From IMG/VR virus record IMGVR_UViG_3300006754_000058, positions 1-35,992 of that record: a DNA stretch of 35,992 nucleotides; one strand, written 5' to 3'. This DNA comes from a virus. Shown one piece after another: positions 33,404 through 35,992 of the stretch. The position numbers and the translations under genes are program-made. The notes beneath the pieces were generated by a model, which worked only from the letters and a program-made list of their open reading frames with translations, searched no databases and was not told the origin of the DNA. Each line of letters starts with the position of its first letter. Positions within the stretch are counted from its first letter, which is position 1.

Positions 33404-35992
33404 TCAGATTCCTGAAGTATCATATTCTATAACTAAAGTTACATTCACGTTGCCGGGGTTGGAGTCGGGCTCTACAGCGAAAGCAATGGAATCCCCAGCA
33501 ACCCAGTGCGCGGAACCACTTGTGTTATAGACCCCCACGGCTGCAGCACCACCTTGGCTAACCACTACCTGCTCAATCTCAGTCGCAGTAGTCCAGTCGG
33601 ATGCTGCGGTACCAGCGGACATTTTATGGATGCCGAAGGTGACATTTGCATTTTGAGCATTTTCCGTTCTTATGAACGCTCTTACAAGTCGACCATCGAA
33701 GGGAGCTACAATAGAATGGGTAGCGTCCGCGCTGGTGAGGTTTGCAGCGGAGCCCAGATGCATCGGAATAGCTTTTTGCTGGTCACCGGACGTGTCATAC
33801 GAACAAAAGTGATTGTAGATAGATCCCGATGCTCTTAGCTTGCCGTTAACTTTTGTAACAGAAGCACCACCGGCACCAATAGTTACATCGATTTCGCCGT
33901 CTGCATTGCCGTCTTGCAGTTTAATACCGGTAGTAACTGTACCGTCATGCTCAGCGACTTTAAGCTCTAACGTACCGCCTTCTGAGCCAGCGGTCATATC
34001 AGAGATAGAGCCGACAATTGCACTATACATATGAACATTGCTGCCATCGTCTTCACTGACGAACGCTATATTACCGACAACATCGTTGTCTGCCACGCTA
34101 CTACCGTTCTTGGTGAACTGCAGTGCGGGACCATTAGCATCAGCGTTTGTATTCTTGATCTCGACATTGGGCTTTTCAGAAGTTGCACTCGTAATAACCA
34201 CAGAAGGTCCGTCAATCGTGACTGCGGTTGACGCATTTAGATCAATTGTGGGCGCCGTCATGTCTAAAGTTGTACCAGAGTTGATTTCAAGGTGACCATC
34301 GGCGGAGGCAACAATGTTTTCATCACCACCAGCATCGTTGAAGGAAATCTTAGCAGAAGAGCCTAAAACTAGCTCATCTCCAGACATGTCCCAATGTACG
34401 AATTTTCCAGCAGATTCGCCAAAGAACTTAAAGTCAACGCCATGATCATCAGCGCCACCAATTAACATTCCCTCTGTATTGCCGTCAGCATCCCACTGGA
34501 TACCAACATGAGCTGCTGTGCCAGCTGTATAAAGGAAGGCGTCTGCGCCGCTACCTGCGGAAGCTCCAACCTTAACCTCGCCGGTAGCGGTTAAAAGACC
34601 AGCAGTAGTGGTAACAGATGCTGCGCCATTTCCGATCGTAACATCAACTTCGTTGTCGGCGCTACCATCTGTAAGAACAAGACCGTGATTTAAGCCGCCG
34701 TCGTGTGAGGCAACTGAAAGGTGCATCTTTCCGCCTTCATCGCCATCAGTATGCACCGCAACTCGTGTTCTAATACGGCCGAATAATATTTGTTCCTGTG
34801 CGGCATTATCGCCGTAGAACTCAATTACTCCTACATTGTCATCGGCGGCACCTGCAGCTCCCTTATCTTTAACGAAGCGTAAAACACCAGCATTTGCGTC
34901 ATTTGTAGTGTTTTTAATCACAACTCTAGGTCTAGCAGAAGTGCTTGACTCGACGCTAACAATTGGACTATCAATAGTTGTCACAGTAGACGCATGAATC
35001 TCTGTTGTTGGCGCAGTCATATCAAGTGTTGTACCAGCGTTAACCTCTAAGTGTCCATTGGAAGAGGCAAGAATGTTTTCACCGCCGGCTGCATCGTGGA
35101 AAGAGAGCTTGGAGGATGAAGCGAGAACAAGCTCGTCACCAGACATGTCCCACTGGACATACTTTCCAGAAGTTTCTCCAAAGAACTTAAAGTCAACACC
35201 ATGGTCATCAGCACCACCGATTAATGTTCCCTCTGTATTGCCGTCAGCATCCCACTGGATACCTACGTGTGCGGCAGTTCCAGCTGTGTACGCAAAGAAG
35301 TCTTGACCGGAGCCTGCGCTTGCACCTACCTTCGTAACACCACTGACTGTCAACCCTTGATTGTTTGTGGTAAGAGTTGTGCCGGGTTCATCAATGGTTT
35401 TGTCGTCTCCGTCACACGCCATGATAACGCCGGCAGTAGTAAAGGTGCTTCCCGCTGATACGTCACCGGAGCCTCCACCGGATGCGGCTTCCCAACCGGG
35501 CACGGCGCCATTTAAAGTAAGCACATGATTATCGCTACCAACAGCAATCCGAGTTAACACACCGCTGGCGCTATTATAATACATATCACCAGAAGCATCG
35601 GACCCTAAAGCAAATCCACCATTTGGTATATCTAAGTCGCCTGCAATTGTAGTAAGGGAGTCGGCGCCTGCACCAACAGTTACATCGATTTCGCCGTCTG
35701 CATTACCGTCTTGCAGCTTGAGACCAGTGGTAACTGTGCCGTCATGCTCGGCAACTTTAAATTCTAATGTGCCGCCCTCAGAGCCGGCTGTCATATCCGA
35801 GATGGAACCGACAACCGCAGCATACACATGAACATTGTCGCCATCGTCTTCGCTAACAAACGCTATATTTCCAACGACATCGTTATCTGCCACGTTGGCG
35901 CCGTTTTTAGTGAACTGTAGTGCGGGTCCGTTGGCATCAGCATTTGTATTTTTAATCTCAACATTAGGCTTCTCAGAGGTTGCACTGGAAAT
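33404..35992 (-). CDS. Repeat-built fibre/structural protein, 5' end outside the window
   Basis: The frame is open to the right edge, so at least 862 residues are seen and the true start is outside. It is made of alternating modules. One is VEIKNTNADANGPALQFTKNG through DGEIDVTIGAG, present twice nearly identical and once diverged. The other is VKVGASAGSG through GTTLDMTAPT, present twice. The C-terminal 130 residues (from SIYNHFCSYDT) are different and beta-rich, like a receptor-binding or trimerisation tip. It is probably a tail or head fibre. An ATG at 35893 is internal and not the start. The gene ends 74 bases before the scaffold gene. Confidence 0.75.
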   Translation of the reverse strand: MSSATSEKPNVEIKNTNADANGPALQFTKNGANVADNDVVGNIAFVSEDDGDNVHVYAAVVGSISDMTAGSEGGTLEFKVAEHDGTVTTGLKLQDGNADGEIDVTVGAGADSLTTIAGDLDIPNGGFALGSDASGDMYYNSASGVLTRIAVGSDNHVLTLNGAVPGWEAASGGGSGDVSAGSTFTTAGVIMACDGDDKTIDEPGTTLTTNNQGLTVSGVTKVGASAGSGQDFFAYTAGTAAHVGIQWDADGNTEGTLIGGADDHGVDFKFFGETSGKYVQWDMSGDELVLASSSKLSFHDAAGGENILASSNGHLEVNAGTTLDMTAPTTEIHASTVTTIDSPIVSVESSTSARPRVVIKNTTNDANAGVLRFVKDKGAAGAADDNVGVIEFYGDNAAQEQILFGRIRTRVAVHTDGDEGGKMHLSVASHDGGLNHGLVLTDGSADNEVDVTIGNGAASVTTTAGLLTATGEVKVGASAGSGADAFLYTAGTAAHVGIQWDADGNTEGMLIGGADDHGVDFKFFGESAGKFVHWDMSGDELVLGSSAKISFNDAGGDENIVASADGHLEINSGTTLDMTAPTIDLNASTAVTIDGPSVVITSATSEKPNVEIKNTNADANGPALQFTKNGSSVADNDVVGNIAFVSEDDGSNVHMYSAIVGSISDMTAGSEGGTLELKVAEHDGTVTTGIKLQDGNADGEIDVTIGAGGASVTKVNGKLRASGSIYNHFCSYDTSGDQQKAIPMHLGSAANLTSADATHSIVAPFDGRLVRAFIRTENAQNANVTFGIHKMSAGTAASDWTTATEIEQVVVSQGGAAAVGVYNTSGSAHWVAGDSIAFAVEPDSNPGNVNVTLVIEYDTSGI

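Noticed and set aside
35893-35893. ATG at 35893 as the fibre gene start
   Set aside because: The frame continues to the window edge, and the upstream residues match an internal module copy, so the start is outside.
33404-35992. CRISPR-like repeats in the fibre gene
   Set aside because: The repeats are long, in frame and encode protein modules, with no short repeat-spacer pattern.
1-35992. Plus-strand ORFs of 60-160 residues
   Set aside because: All lie opposite convincing minus-strand genes, lack ribosome sites or recognisable domains, and look like shadows.
1-35992. tRNA genes or insertion sequences
   Set aside because: No cloverleaf-like sequence, transposase or terminal repeats were noticed by reading. 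A tRNA scan was not possible here.

Overview
The window is about 36 kb of a tailed-phage genome (Caudoviricetes). It shows a contractile-tail myovirus whose virion genes are distantly T4-like. Every gene I can support is on the minus strand, so transcription runs from high to low coordinates. The T4-type calls (gp22, gp23, gp13, gp14, gp15, gp18, gp19 and gp26-like, UvsX-like, gp32-like, RNase H-like) rest on recognised motifs in the translations, not on any database search. The host cannot be named. A lipobox peptide and near-consensus sigma70 promoters fit a bacterial, probably Gram-negative, host. The mosaic resembles uncultured aquatic phages, which is inference.

Virion module (about 35992 to 11412, in transcription order). 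It starts with a repeat-built fibre-like protein cut by the right edge. Next come an acidic prohead scaffold, the major capsid protein with a strong terminator, a possible decoration protein, and a 40-aa Lys/Ala-rich peptide followed by another terminator. Then follow neck proteins gp13- and gp14-like, a gp15-like tail completion protein, a very large sheath, and the tube. After these come a gp26-like protein overlapping a second reading frame (a probable programmed frameshift), the tape measure, a tube-cap-like protein, a LysM baseplate protein, a 1387-aa baseplate/hub protein, and an unrecognised 471-aa protein.

Replication and DNA-processing module (about 11408 to 1). It holds a short family A DNA polymerase without a visible proofreading domain, a possible tubulin/FtsZ-like protein, and a gp32-like single-stranded DNA-binding protein. 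A tiny lipoprotein gene lies between two look-alike hairpins. Then come an adenine methyltransferase, an SF2 helicase, a possible nuclease, a UvsX/RecA recombinase, and a His-rich exported protein. The module ends with a 5'-3' exonuclease, a DnaB-type helicase, and the N-terminal half of a B12-dependent (class II) ribonucleotide reductase cut by the left edge.

Three near-consensus sigma70 promoters (TTGACA/TTGACC with TATAAT/TACAAT) are visible, all in the replication half. The virion half instead shows a recurring CTATTTATT-type element behind several terminators or gene ends. The most interesting points are the promoter-inside-a-hairpin control of the exonuclease gene, the methylase-helicase-nuclease-like operon, the lipoprotein mini-cassette, the +1/-2 frameshift site in the tail chaperone, and the pairing of a PolA-type replisome with a T4-like virion.
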